This document shows, in pieces, positions 37,305 through 46,198 of a DNA stretch of 64,000 nucleotides. Position numbers and translations under genes: made by a program. Each line of letters begins with the position of its first letter. The first letter of the stretch is position 1. The stretch spans positions 558,001-622,000 of the forward strand of contig NZ_JARUIU010000001.1 in assembly GCF_029667115.1 (NCBI RefSeq). Reading direction: 5' to 3'. The stretch comes from Jeotgalibacillus sp. ET6. Its GTDB lineage: Bacteria > Bacillota > Bacilli > Bacillales > Jeotgalibacillaceae. The notes beneath the pieces were generated by a model, which worked only from the letters and a program-made list of their open reading frames with translations, ran no database searches and had not been told where the DNA came from.

Positions 37305-37967
37305 TTAAAATGCATCTAATTTAATTTCACCTGAAACATCCAGTTCAGGCTCAGTGGTTTGCACAACTTCTTCAATCGTATAACCCTTAGCAACTTCAGT
37401 CAATCGTAATCCATTGTCTGTAACATCTATAACCGCGCGCTCAGTAATAATTCGATCCACCACATTCTTCCCTGTTAAAGGAAGAGAACAGGTTCTTAAA
37501 ATTTTCGACTGTCCTTCACGGTTAACATGATCCATTATGACAATTATTTTTCTGGCGCCGTGCACAAGATCCATAGCACCGCCCATTCCTTTAATCATTT
37601 TGCCCGGAATCATCCAGTTTGCCAGATCTCCTTTTTCTGATACTTCCATTCCCCCTAATATGGCAATATCTACATGCCCTCCCCGGATCATTCCAAAGGA
37701 TTCGGCACTGTCAAAATAAGATGCTCCGCTAACCGCTGTCACTGTTTCTTTTCCAGCATTGATAAGATCGGCATCCACCTCTTCTTCCGTAGGATAACGA
37801 CCGATGCCGAGCAGCCCGTTTTCCGATTGCAGTACAACTTCTTTTTGGGGAGATAAATGATTTGCGACCAGCGTAGGCATCCCGATTCCTAAATTCACAT
37901 AGTCCCCGTCATTAATCTCCTTTTGAGCTCTTTTTGCTATCGTCTCCCGGATTTTTGCTTTATCCAT
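37305..37967 (-). CDS. scoB: 3-oxoacid CoA-transferase subunit B
   Basis: 220 residues, beta subunit of succinyl-CoA:3-ketoacid (acetoacetate) CoA-transferase. The catalytic glutamate is Glu49 in QSENGLLG; family GMP and [14 protein letters not shown] blocks are present. With ScoA it activates acetoacetate to acetoacetyl-CoA, which Thl cleaves. The gene follows scoA by 29 nt. A single operon thl-scoA-scoB is likely. Confidence 0.93.
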   Translation of the reverse strand: MDKAKIRETIAKRAQKEINDGDYVNLGIGMPTLVANHLSPQKEVVLQSENGLLGIGRYPTEEEVDADLINAGKETVTAVSGASYFDSAESFGMIRGGHVDIAILGGMEVSEKGDLANWMIPGKMIKGMGGAMDLVHGARKIIVIMDHVNREGQSKILRTCSLPLTGKNVVDRIITERAVIDVTDNGLRLTEVAKGYTIEEVVQTTEPELDVSGEIKLDAF

Positions 37968-37996
37968 ACATGCTGCCCCCTCGTATTGTATTCATT

Positions 37997-38689
37997 TCAT
38001 TTGTTAGTAATCGTTCTTCTTTCTATTCTCTTTTCCTGATTTCCCTGGAATAGATATTGGATATAAATACTTGGGGTATGTACTTCATTTGGATCAAATA
38101 CTCCTTTATCCAAAAGCTCCTCTACTTCAGCTACTGTGATTTTCCCTGCAGCAGCCATCATTGGATTGAAGTTTCTCGCGGTTTTCCGGTAAATTAAATT
38201 ACCCATGCGATCACCTTTCCATGCCCTGACAAAGCTCACATCCGCCGCTAGCGCCTCTTCAAGCACATACTCTTTCCCATTAAATATTCTTGTTTCTTTC
38301 CCTTCTGCAACAGGTGTTCCGACGCCAGCTGGTGTATAAAAAGCTGGAATTCCAGCGCCGCCTGCCCGGATTTTTTCAGCAAGCGTTCCCTGTGGAACCA
38401 GTTCAACCTCAAGCTCCCCTGAAAGAACCTGACGTTCAAATTCTTTATTTTCACCTACATAGGAGCCGATCATTTTTTTGATTTGCTTGTTGTGAAGCAG
38501 GAGTCCTAAACCCCAGTCATCCACCCCACAGTTATTTGAAATTACTGTCAAATCCTTCACTCCGCTGTCGCGCAAAGCGAGAATTAAATTTTCAGGGATT
38601 CCGCACAAACCAAATCCCCCAACCATGATGGTGTCCCCGTCTTTTACGTGCAGTGCTGCTTCGTTTGCAGTTTCATAGATCGTTTTCAA
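37997..38689 (-). CDS. scoA: 3-oxoacid CoA-transferase subunit A
   Basis: 230 residues, alpha subunit of the CoA-transferase. [13 protein letters not shown] and [16 protein letters not shown] are the family CoA-binding signatures. The start is a TTG (38689) with GGAGG 7 nt upstream; the TTG overlaps the thl stop (TTGA), so translation is coupled to thl. A longer frame beginning within thl lacks a ribosome site and would add an unrelated N-terminus. Confidence 0.9.
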   Translation of the reverse strand: MKTIYETANEAALHVKDGDTIMVGGFGLCGIPENLILALRDSGVKDLTVISNNCGVDDWGLGLLLHNKQIKKMIGSYVGENKEFERQVLSGELEVELVPQGTLAEKIRAGGAGIPAFYTPAGVGTPVAEGKETRIFNGKEYVLEEALAADVSFVRAWKGDRMGNLIYRKTARNFNPMMAAAGKITVAEVEELLDKGVFDPNEVHTPSIYIQYLFQGNQEKRIERRTITNK

Positions 38690-39891
38690 TGAAATTCCTC
38701 CTTTGACTGGGGTCTCGATACAACAGTCGCCACTCCCTGTCCCCCGCCTATGCATAAAGCAGCAAGACCTGATTTCGCATCACGTTTGATCATTTCGTGA
38801 ATCAATGTAACTAAAACCCTTGCGCCGCTTGCTCCGATTGGATGTCCGAGAGCGATGGCACCGCCATTTACATTTAAAATTTCTTTATTAAATGAAAGTT
38901 CCCGATCGACCGCCAATGACTGAGCGGCAAACGCTTCATTTGCTTCGATCAGTTCAATATCCTGCAATGAAAGTGAAGCTTTTTGAAGAGCTTTGTTTAC
39001 TGCTTCAACCGGACCAAGACCCATAACTGCAGGATCTACTCCAGAACTTGCATTCGCTACAATGCTTACAAGCGGAGCGAGTCCGAGCCTTTCTGCTGTT
39101 TCTTTTGCCATTACCACAACAGCTGCTGCCCCGTCATTGATACCCGATGAATTGCCAGCTGTTACAGTTCCATCTTTTTTAAATGCCGGACGAAGCTTGC
39201 CAAGTGATTCTTTTGTCGTTCCTTTACGGGGATACTCATCCACGTTAAAAAGAATCGGATCTCCTTTTTTCTGAGGAATACTGACAGCTGTAATCTCATC
39301 TTCAAACCTTCCGCTCTGAATCGCATCTGCTGCTTTCTGCTGGCTTGCTGCAGCAAATTCATCTTGTTCGTCTCTGCTTACTGAGTAACGGTCGCATAAA
39401 TTTTCAGCTGTTTGACCCATATGATAATCATTAAAAGCACACCAAAGGCCGTCTTTAATCATGCTGTCTTTGATTGTTTGATCTCCCATTTTAAAGCCTT
39501 CTCTTCCATTCTCAATCAAGTAGGGGGCTCTGCTCATATTTTCCATGCCACCTGCCACAATAATATCCGCATCCCCCGAAAAAATAGCTTGAGCAGCCAG
39601 ATGCACTGATTTCAAACCGGATCCGCATACTTTGTTGATGGTCATGGCAGAAACATGGTCCGGCAGTCCCCCCTCAATCGCTGCCTGTCGTGCAGGATTT
39701 TGGCCCAGTCCGGCCTGCAAAACATTGCCCATGATCACTTCGTTTACTTGTTCAGGCTGAATTCCCGCTCTTGATATTGCTTCTTTTATCACAATTGCTC
39801 CAAGTGTTACAGCACTCACATCTTTAAGCGCTCCGTTAAAGGTTCCTATTGCGGTTCTTGTTGCACTTACAATCACTGCTTCTCTTGACAT
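38686..39891 (-). CDS. thlA: Acetyl-CoA C-acetyltransferase (thiolase)
   Basis: 401 residues. Nucleophile Cys89 in [16 protein letters not shown], the His motif GHPIGASG and the second cysteine in CIGGGQG are all present. It cleaves acetoacetyl-CoA to two acetyl-CoA, or the reverse. It heads thl-scoA-scoB and is divergent from HMG-CoA lyase, so the four genes fit leucine and ketone-body breakdown. A cre-like site lies upstream. The ATG follows GGAGG. Confidence 0.92.
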   Translation of the reverse strand: MSREAVIVSATRTAIGTFNGALKDVSAVTLGAIVIKEAISRAGIQPEQVNEVIMGNVLQAGLGQNPARQAAIEGGLPDHVSAMTINKVCGSGLKSVHLAAQAIFSGDADIIVAGGMENMSRAPYLIENGREGFKMGDQTIKDSMIKDGLWCAFNDYHMGQTAENLCDRYSVSRDEQDEFAAASQQKAADAIQSGRFEDEITAVSIPQKKGDPILFNVDEYPRKGTTKESLGKLRPAFKKDGTVTAGNSSGINDGAAAVVVMAKETAERLGLAPLVSIVANASSGVDPAVMGLGPVEAVNKALQKASLSLQDIELIEANEAFAAQSLAVDRELSFNKEILNVNGGAIALGHPIGASGARVLVTLIHEMIKRDAKSGLAALCIGGGQGVATVVSRPQSKEEFH

Positions 39892-39933
39892 GCAGCACCC
39901 TCCTTAAATAGAATCTCCTTATAAAGGTTTCTA

Positions 39934-39947
39934 TGAAAACGCTTTAA
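39934..39947. promoter_or_regulatory. Cre-like site between thl and HMG-CoA lyase
   Basis: TGAAAACGCTTTAA differs from the ideal CcpA site TGAAARCGYTTTCA at one position. It lies in the divergent control region, suggesting catabolite repression of both sides. Confidence 0.6.
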
Positions 39948-40017
39948 TTCCTTCTTTTTCGCTATAAAACTTTCTGTTACGATAAATTTAGTACCGATTA
40001 ACCAAGGGGGACATAAA

Positions 40018-40920
40018 ATGAAGCTGCCTGAGTCTGTTACTTTAATTGAAGTGGGCCCACGTGATGGTCTGCAAAATGAAGCGCAATTTGTGCCGACGGA
40101 CACGAAGTTGGCATTTATCCGGCATTTATGGTCTGCAGGTTTTAAAGAAATGGAGGTAACTTCTTTTGTATCACCTAAGTGGGTTCCTCAAATGATGGAT
40201 TCAAAGGAAATAATGAATAAAACGGGAAATCAAAAAGGGACCATTGTTCTCGCACCAAATAAAAAAGGAATTGAGGCTGCACTGTCTTCCGGAGCAAAAT
40301 CAATTGCCGTTTTTCTCGGAGTCAGTTCTACCTTCAATCAGAAGAATATAAATAAATCGACAAAAGAGGCGATGGAAGACCTTATCCCTCAAATAAAAAA
40401 CTTGAAAACGAAAGGAATCTTTGTCAGAGCTTGTATCTCCACCTCTTTCTACTGTCCATATGAAGGACAAATTGAACCAGCGAGCACACTGGATTTGTGC
40501 CGTAAATTCGCTGAAGCGGGAGTAGATGAGCTAAGTGTAGCTGATACAATCGGAAGGGCAACACCGAAAGAAGCCTTTGAACTTTTTTCCCTGTTGAAAA
40601 GCGGGCTTCCTGAAATTCTATTGACTGCTCATTTTCACGACACAAAAAAAATGGCACTGGCCAATATCTATGCAGCACTGCTTGCAGGGGTTGATCGTTT
40701 TGACAGTTCAACCGGGGGCCTGGGAGGCTGTCCATTTGCACCGGGAGCAAGCGGCAACGTAGCTACAGAAGACGTAGTCTACATGCTGCAGAACATGGGG
40801 ATTCAAACCGGCATTAATCCCGACATCCTTGTAGAAGCGATCTCAATCATAAAGCCTTATGTATCAAGGCCCTTTCAGAGCGGGTATTATATTAGCAGTA
40901 CGATTGAAAAAGGAAGTTGA
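40018..40920 (+). CDS. yngG: Hydroxymethylglutaryl-CoA lyase
   Basis: 300 residues, TIM-barrel lyase of the HMGL family. GPRDGLQNE near the start, metal ligands in HFHDTKKMALAN, and the GGLGGCPFAPGASGN loop with catalytic Cys are visible. It splits HMG-CoA into acetyl-CoA and acetoacetate, the last step of leucine breakdown; acetoacetate would then pass to ScoAB and Thl. Methylcrotonyl-CoA carboxylase genes are not in this window. Confidence 0.92.
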   Translation: MKLPESVTLIEVGPRDGLQNEAQFVPTDTKLAFIRHLWSAGFKEMEVTSFVSPKWVPQMMDSKEIMNKTGNQKGTIVLAPNKKGIEAALSSGAKSIAVFLGVSSTFNQKNINKSTKEAMEDLIPQIKNLKTKGIFVRACISTSFYCPYEGQIEPASTLDLCRKFAEAGVDELSVADTIGRATPKEAFELFSLLKSGLPEILLTAHFHDTKKMALANIYAALLAGVDRFDSSTGGLGGCPFAPGASGNVATEDVVYMLQNMGIQTGINPDILVEAISIIKPYVSRPFQSGYYISSTIEKGS

Positions 40921-40975
40921 ATATGTAAGGCGGCCTTCTCAGCATTTATGAAAATACAGCGTTTGAGGTGATCGG

Positions 40976-41902
40976 ATGAAAAAGAGGGCACTATTGATTG
41001 GCAGTGCAGTTGCCGGAGCAGCCGGAGCATTAACTGCAGGGCTTGGCTTCTATTTATCAAACCGCATTATGTATATGGCGATAAAAGAAGATACTGTCAT
41101 TTTTGAGCGGGAGGTCTCTGCTAAGCGCCTTATTCTAAAGGAATATGATTCTCTCCCTAAAGAAGAAATTTGGATTCAATCTCCTCACGGCTATCAAATT
41201 AAAACCATTGTCGTCCATCCTCACCCTTCAAAAAGATATGTTATTTTTTGCCATGGCGTAACTGAAAATAAAGTTAATTCTATTAAATACATGAACCTTT
41301 TTTTGTCAAAAGGATTTAATGCTGTCATTTTTGATCACAGGCGGCATGGAGAGTCCGGGGGAAGAACGACAAGCTTCGGATTTTATGAAAAGCTTGATTT
41401 AAAAGCCGTCGTAGATACATTAATCCAACGGGAAGGGGAAGATGTTATTTTCGGCATTCATGGCGAGTCCATGGGAGCAGCTACCGCGCTGCTTTATGCA
41501 GGATCTGTAGAAGACCGTGCCGATTTTTATATTGCGGACTGCCCATTCTCCGATTTCAGAGAACAGCTGGCTTATATGATTCAAAAAGATAGAGAAGTGA
41601 TTGGCTCACCCAGGCTTGCTATTTCGCTGGCCGCTTTTTTCATCAGACTCAGAGACGGCTACAGCATCCAATCTGTTTCTCCTAAAGATGCCGCTGCCAA
41701 CATAAAAAAACCGGTCCTGTTTATTCACAGTAAAAATGATGGATTTATTCCCTCTCATATGACAGAACAGCTGTATGAAATGAAAAGAGGTCCTAAAAAG
41801 CTTTTTATTGCTGAAAATGGGGACCACGCTCAGTCCTATGTAGCTAATGAAGAAGAATACAGCAGGTGCATAGATGATTTTCTGACCGAAAATGGTTTGT
41901 AG
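40976..41902 (+). CDS. yqkD: YqkD-type alpha/beta hydrolase
   Basis: 308 residues. An N-terminal signal anchor (about 7-27) is followed by an alpha/beta hydrolase fold with the nucleophile elbow GIHGESMGAA (Ser~163), Asp in HSKNDGFIP and His in ENGDHAQS. HGVTENK is the oxyanion region. It is probably a membrane-anchored or exported serine hydrolase, with unknown substrate. It matches B. subtilis YqkD. Repeat R6 lies downstream. Confidence 0.85.
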   Translation: MKKRALLIGSAVAGAAGALTAGLGFYLSNRIMYMAIKEDTVIFEREVSAKRLILKEYDSLPKEEIWIQSPHGYQIKTIVVHPHPSKRYVIFCHGVTENKVNSIKYMNLFLSKGFNAVIFDHRRHGESGGRTTSFGFYEKLDLKAVVDTLIQREGEDVIFGIHGESMGAATALLYAGSVEDRADFYIADCPFSDFREQLAYMIQKDREVIGSPRLAISLAAFFIRLRDGYSIQSVSPKDAAANIKKPVLFIHSKNDGFIPSHMTEQLYEMKRGPKKLFIAENGDHAQSYVANEEEYSRCIDDFLTENGL

Positions 41903-42066
41903 GAATATCTCTGAGATAGTATAAAAATTGAACGTGTTTAAGGAGATAGGGAAACAGCTTCTCTTGAGGGGTGGATGGGGAGAATGAGTATTAGCCGGGT
42001 TTTTGGGAGGGTCAAGCTTATGTCTCTGCAAGAAGTGTCAGCTTACATGCAGCGAACCGGAAAAAA

Positions 42067-42288
42067 GAGCTTGGGACAAAACCCAAAAAAGTTTTAAAAA
42101 AGAGGATATATTTTTTACTAGTAATAGGTGAGCGGAGCGGAAGGTGGCGACTCCTGCAGGATATGACGACAAGCTGAGACTTTACAGGGCAAGGCCCTGA
42201 AAAGGCTCAGCGCCGTCCCTGCGGAAAGCGTCCGCCTGAAGCGCAGCCGAACCGGTCAAAGAGCTTGAGACACTTTTGTCCCAAGCTC
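42067..42288 (+). repeat. Dispersed 3'-end repeat, copy R6 (best full-length copy)
   Basis: A 222-bp element bounded by a perfect 15-bp terminal inverted repeat (GAGCTTGGGACAAAA at 42067-42081, TTTTGTCCCAAGCTC at 42274-42288). It contains an A-rich leader, the GAGCGGAGCGGAAGG core, an internal hairpin (CAGGGC/GCCCTG at 42185-42199 inside CTGAG/CTCAG), a conserved CGCCGTCCCTGCGG block and a distal terminator hairpin ending in GCTC. It lies after yqkD in the same orientation. The 164 bp between the yqkD stop and this element hold no convincing gene. Confidence 0.93.
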
Positions 42289-42326
42289 TTCATTTACGTT
42301 TTTTATTTCAAGCTTTAAACAAGCTT

Positions 42327-42659
42327 TCAAGTTAAGGATGATTGATTTTTAAAGCCCATTCGCCCGTTAATGGTCTGCCCGGGACTCTTGAGCTGGAACA
42401 TTTTTGAGCCTTCCGAATAGTCAATCTTTAATTCTTTATCGTAAAAAACCATCTTGGGTTTTTCCACAAGGATTGGAAAGAAATTCGTTTCAATCGAAAC
42501 ATCCCCTTCTTCCGGCTCATCCACATACCAAAGCACCGGCACCCCATTCATCACACATCCGGTTCCTTCCGTATCATATTTTAATTTTACAAAACCATTT
42601 TTATTTATCATCTTTTCACGAATCTTTTCAGCAGCTCTTTCTGTTATTTCAATTTTCAT
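42327..42659 (-). CDS. yqkB: YqkB, IscA/HesB-fold protein lacking the usual cysteines
   Basis: 110 residues of the HesB-like fold (YqkB subfamily). The ITERAAEKIREKM start and the GFVKLKYDTEGTGCVM strand pattern fit. Classical IscA proteins have one CxxxC-like pair near the end plus one internal Cys; here only the internal Cys (about 35) is present, so cluster binding as in IscA is doubtful. The role is unknown. The gene stands next to a CDGSH iron-sulphur gene on the opposite strand. Confidence 0.75.
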   Translation of the reverse strand: MKIEITERAAEKIREKMINKNGFVKLKYDTEGTGCVMNGVPVLWYVDEPEEGDVSIETNFFPILVEKPKMVFYDKELKIDYSEGSKMFQLKSPGQTINGRMGFKNQSSLT

Positions 42660-42782
42660 CGTTGATCCCTCCTGTTTTTTTAGTATATCACCTGTGCGGC
42701 CACTTTAAGAGCAACTTGCTTTTCAAGCTATTTTGCTTCATGATTTAAATGAAAACGCATAAATAATAGGGAGGTTTGATGA

Positions 42783-42995
42783 ATGGAAAAAGCCCAAATA
42801 AAAGTGATGGATAATGGATCATTAAAAGTGACCGGAGATGTTGAACTCATCGATGCAGAAGGAAATCTGTATCAAACAAAAAAAGTGTTTTCGCTTTGCA
42901 GATGTGGTTTATCCCGTAATATGCCGTTTTGCGATGCGTCTCACAAAGGGAAGTTTGAATCCTGTGTTCGTGCTGAAAAAATTCTCGACGAGTAG
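42783..42995 (+). CDS. CDGSH iron-sulphur domain protein
   Basis: 70 residues. The CDGSH-type motif CRCGLSRNMPFCDASHKGKF (C-x-C, then C-D and His) ligates a [2Fe-2S] cluster with three Cys and one His. GGGAGG precedes the ATG. Family members carry redox-active clusters of uncertain role. The gene lies between divergent yqkB and convergent yqjQ. Confidence 0.85.
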   Translation: MEKAQIKVMDNGSLKVTGDVELIDAEGNLYQTKKVFSLCRCGLSRNMPFCDASHKGKFESCVRAEKILDE

Positions 42996-43004
42996 TTTGC
43001 ATCT

Positions 43005-43799
43005 TTACTTAGAATGAAAACCTTTTTTGCCGACTGTTTCCACTATAGAAGGAAATAAGGTATGGATGACAGACAAGACATTCATCCATACCGGCATATT
43101 AATTTCCCTCTTATTTGTATAAATACAGCTGACGGTTTTAGCTGCAACTTTTTCAGGGTCAAGCATCCAGCGCTTGACACTTTGGGCATATGTACCTGAC
43201 GAATCTGCCTGATCAAAAAAGGAAGTATTGATTGGCCCGGGATTTATGACGGTTACTTTTATATTCTCATCTGCCAATTCCATTCGGAGGCTGTTTGAAA
43301 AACCGATTACAGCAAACTTGGTGGCAGAATAAATGCTTGATTTAGGTGTGGCAAGTTTACCTGCCTGAGAAGCGATATTAATAATATGCCCCTCGCCCCC
43401 CCGCTTCATTAATGGAAGAATGGATTTAGTCAGTACAATTAAGGAAAGAACGTTGACATTAAACATGTCCCGTACGGTTTCATTTGCGGTTTGCTCAAGC
43501 TTCTCAAAAAGGCCAAACCCTGCGTTATTGATTAATACATCGATTTCTCCAGCTTGCTGATCCATTGCTTCAACAAGATTTTGTATGTTTTCTGTTTCCT
43601 TCAGATCTAATTCGAAAGCCTGAACTTCAGGGGCTCCGAGCAAAGATGTTTCCTGTACAATCTCTTCGAGCCTTTCTTTATTTCTTCCCACCAAAAAAAG
43701 GATGGCTCCCTGCTCAGCGCATTTTTTGGCAATTTCACCTCCAAGTCCGCTCGATGCACCCGTGATTACGATCTTTTTACCTTCCAATTTGCTGTTCAT
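43005..43799 (-). CDS. yqjQ: YqjQ short-chain dehydrogenase
   Basis: 264-residue SDR. TGASSGLG (NAD(P) binding), NNAGFG, the catalytic Ser in NIASQAG and YSATK (Tyr-x-x-x-Lys) are in the right order. The C-terminal 60 residues resemble the classical SDR ending IHTLFPSIVETV. Substrate unknown. It starts where yqjP stops, an operon as in B. subtilis. Confidence 0.88.
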   Translation of the reverse strand: MNSKLEGKKIVITGASSGLGGEIAKKCAEQGAILFLVGRNKERLEEIVQETSLLGAPEVQAFELDLKETENIQNLVEAMDQQAGEIDVLINNAGFGLFEKLEQTANETVRDMFNVNVLSLIVLTKSILPLMKRGGEGHIINIASQAGKLATPKSSIYSATKFAVIGFSNSLRMELADENIKVTVINPGPINTSFFDQADSSGTYAQSVKRWMLDPEKVAAKTVSCIYTNKREINMPVWMNVLSVIHTLFPSIVETVGKKGFHSK

Positions 43800-44783
43800 T
43801 TAGACTGGCTCCTTAATTTTCGTCAACGCCCGGTAAAGAAACGCATCCCCCCGGCGATCTACTGTTTCTATTTCCCCAATTGCCATTAAGTAATCAATTT
43901 GCCCCATCGTTTCAGAGAGTGTTAACCCCAGTTGCATGCGGTAAACTGAAGGAAACAATTGGCTGCAGATTTCAAATGCTGTCAGCTCTTTAAGCAGCAG
44001 GAGCCCTTTCACATACATAGCGCGTTCATGCTGTTTTTTCAGTCTGTGAGAAATCAGCGAAGCAGCATCTGTCACCAGTGGACCATGACCCGGAAGCACG
44101 GCAGAAAGTTTCATCATTTGAAGTCGTTTTAGCGATTCATTATATTGCAGCTGAGGGAATGGCCTTTTTTCAAAAGGAGCAAACGGAGGTTCGATTAAGG
44201 GGTTGGATGAGACTTTAGCAAGCAATACATCCCCTCCGATTAACAATCCATCATTTTCTCTATATAAAGAGATGTGCCCCTGAGAATGACCAGGTGTCTC
44301 AATAATGGTCCAATCAGGTAAACCCTTCAGCACGTCCCCTTCTGATACTGCGCTATCCAGTCCTCTGTTTCCCAGTGTGAGCAGCGGTTCCTTCATTTTT
44401 TCAATCAGTACTAAATAGGAGTCGGGGAGCCCCATCGACCGGAAAAAATCATTGTAAAAAGAATCATGAAGGGTAAGAAAGTTTTCATCACGAACTAAAA
44501 ACCGCTCTCCCTGCTTGGATCCAATAATCTCTGCCTGCGGAAACTTCTCAATTAAACCCGCGTGATCGGGGTGATGATGCGTCAGGACAATCTGCTCAAT
44601 ATCATCAGCCACAAGACCAATTCCCGAGAGCTGTCTTTGGACTTCTTCCCAGGCCGCCTTTGTCTTGGGTCCTGTATCCACTAAAGTTATGCACTCCCCT
44701 TTTACTACATATACATGAACATCTCCTACAGCAAACGGAGTAGGGATGGTTAACTGAGCAATCTCATGGTTAAAAATGGTCAT
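43800..44783 (-). CDS. yqjP: YqjP metallo-beta-lactamase fold hydrolase
   Basis: 327 residues. The metal motif HHHPDHAG, then ETPGHSQGH, IGGDVLL and VLPGHGP are the successive MBL-fold ligands. A C-terminal winged-helix-like extension (about 240-325) is as in other LACTB2-like proteins. The substrate is not known. The ATG follows GGGAGG. Confidence 0.87.
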   Translation of the reverse strand: MTIFNHEIAQLTIPTPFAVGDVHVYVVKGECITLVDTGPKTKAAWEEVQRQLSGIGLVADDIEQIVLTHHHPDHAGLIEKFPQAEIIGSKQGERFLVRDENFLTLHDSFYNDFFRSMGLPDSYLVLIEKMKEPLLTLGNRGLDSAVSEGDVLKGLPDWTIIETPGHSQGHISLYRENDGLLIGGDVLLAKVSSNPLIEPPFAPFEKRPFPQLQYNESLKRLQMMKLSAVLPGHGPLVTDAASLISHRLKKQHERAMYVKGLLLLKELTAFEICSQLFPSVYRMQLGLTLSETMGQIDYLMAIGEIETVDRRGDAFLYRALTKIKEPV

Positions 44784-44873
44784 CTGGTGCCTCCCTAAAT
44801 TAATGAATAGTCATTCACTTCCTCTCTAGTTTATCCCTTATTTTATAAAAAGTCATCTTCTTCGTAAAAATGC

Positions 44874-44902
44874 TTGACAGAGAGATCGAAGGTGCGCATA
44901 AT
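44874..44902 (+). promoter_or_regulatory. Sigma-A promoter of the proC T-box transcript
   Basis: A perfect TTGACA (44874-44879), 17 bp, CATAAT (44897-44902), just upstream of the T-box leader. Confidence 0.85.
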
Positions 44903-44927
44903 CACATATAATCAATTCATCTGCCAA

Positions 44928-45165
44928 TGCAATGACAAGGACTAGTAGATCGTGCTGAAACGAAAGAGACCGAAGTTCACAGGCTGAAAAACTTCGACGT
45001 TTATCACATTATCGAACCTGCCTTTGAGTGACAGGAAAACCTGTCCGTTCTCCCTCGTTACGGGAATTGGAGAGTGCCGGATTTTTTAGATCCGGCAAAC
45101 TAAGGTGGTACCACGGAAGCAGCTCTTTCGTCCTTTCATAGGGGATGAATGGGCTTTTTTGTATT
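44928..45165 (+). ncRNA. T-box leader, proline-responsive, upstream of proC
   Basis: Classical T-box riboswitch. Stem I begins with an AGTA motif (44944-44947) and continues to a specifier loop GAA followed by CCT (45017-45019), a proline codon. The T-box sequence AAGGTGGTACCACGG is at about 45102-45116. It is followed by a terminator stem (GCTCTTTCGTCC against GGATGAATGGGC) and a T tract. Uncharged tRNA-Pro should favour antitermination and proC expression. It occupies much of the 530-bp gap upstream of proC. The specifier reading is by eye. Confidence 0.9.
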
Positions 45166-45313
45166 TCGAAAAGCGTGATAATTACTTATCTAAAAAAATT
45201 ATTAGCTTTATTACTTTTTTGTACTAACGTACATTGCTTTAAATGGGGGTAACAAATCATTTGGAGCTGCCTTAAATTGTAGATTGGAAAGTAAAATACA
45301 GGGAGGAATGAAC

Positions 45314-46135
45314 ATGAAAGTTGTTTTTCTAGGAGCTGGTTCAATGGCAGAATCACTGATTCAGGGGATGATTCAAGCACCAAATTTAAAAGATATTAAT
45401 CTTTGGGTAACAAACCGCTCTGACTTTGCACGTCTTCAAAAAATAAAAGATTTGTACCGGGTTAATATCAGCTATGATCTGGGTGAAATAATGAAAGGCG
45501 CAGAAGTCATCATACTGGCAATGAAACCGAAAGATGCCAAAGCAGCTCTAGAAAGTATTCGCTCTTACGTCACCCAGGATCAGCTGATTATTTCGGTTCT
45601 TGCAGGATTATCGATTGAGTTTATTTCAGAACGGCTTACCTATTCCGTTCCAATTGCAAGAGCTATGCCTAACACTTCCGCTTCCATTCAACAATCAGCC
45701 ACCGGTCTGGCTTTTAATACTCATGTATCTCCAAGACAGCAGGGGCTGGCTATGTCTGTTTTTTCTGCTGTCGGCACCGTTACCATCGTGGAAGAAAGCA
45801 GGCTTGATCTTGTGACGGGCTTATCCGGAAGCGGGCCTGCTTACATTTATTATGTAGTCGAAGCAATGGAACAGGCTGCAGTTGAATTGGGACTTACGCA
45901 GGAAGAAGCTAAACCGTTTATTCTTCAGACACTTCAAGGGGCTTCTAAAATGCTGACAATGACAAATCAGTCCCCTTCACATCTCAGAAAAGCTATAACC
46001 AGTGAAGGTGGAACTACAGAAGCTGGAATCAGGGAGCTTGAAAAACATCATGTAAAAGAAGCATTTAAAGCCTGTATCAAAGAAGCCACAGAACATTCAG
46101 GAAGGCTGCGCACTTTATTCGAACAGGCTGATTAA
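45314..46135 (+). CDS. proC: Pyrroline-5-carboxylate reductase
   Basis: 273 residues. The N-terminal Rossmann motif FLGAGSMAES is followed by AMKPKDA, the signature NTSASI region, GSGPAYIY and TSEGGTTEAG near the end. It makes proline from pyrroline-5-carboxylate. The ATG at 45314 has GGGAGG 7 nt upstream; M at 45308 is too close to that site. Regulation by a proline T-box suits a biosynthetic role (ProI-like). Confidence 0.92.
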   Translation: MKVVFLGAGSMAESLIQGMIQAPNLKDINLWVTNRSDFARLQKIKDLYRVNISYDLGEIMKGAEVIILAMKPKDAKAALESIRSYVTQDQLIISVLAGLSIEFISERLTYSVPIARAMPNTSASIQQSATGLAFNTHVSPRQQGLAMSVFSAVGTVTIVEESRLDLVTGLSGSGPAYIYYVVEAMEQAAVELGLTQEEAKPFILQTLQGASKMLTMTNQSPSHLRKAITSEGGTTEAGIRELEKHHVKEAFKACIKEATEHSGRLRTLFEQAD

Positions 46136-46198
46136 GCACTTACATTTGCAAGCCGGTCTTTTATTCCGGTACCATTAATTAAAAAGGAAGAAATCGCG

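Noticed and set aside
37089-37319. Phe/Ser/Arg-rich frame opposite yqkE
   Set aside because: Antisense shadow of the Lys/Glu-rich coiled protein.
41975-42097. 40-codon frame starting at an ATG after GAGGGG and running into repeat R6
   Set aside because: Its last third is the repeat's leader, and no family resemblance is clear. A short hydrophilic peptide cannot be supported without conservation.
42748-42775. Cre-like TGAAAACGCATAAA upstream of the CDGSH gene
   Set aside because: The second half of the site deviates too much from the CcpA consensus.
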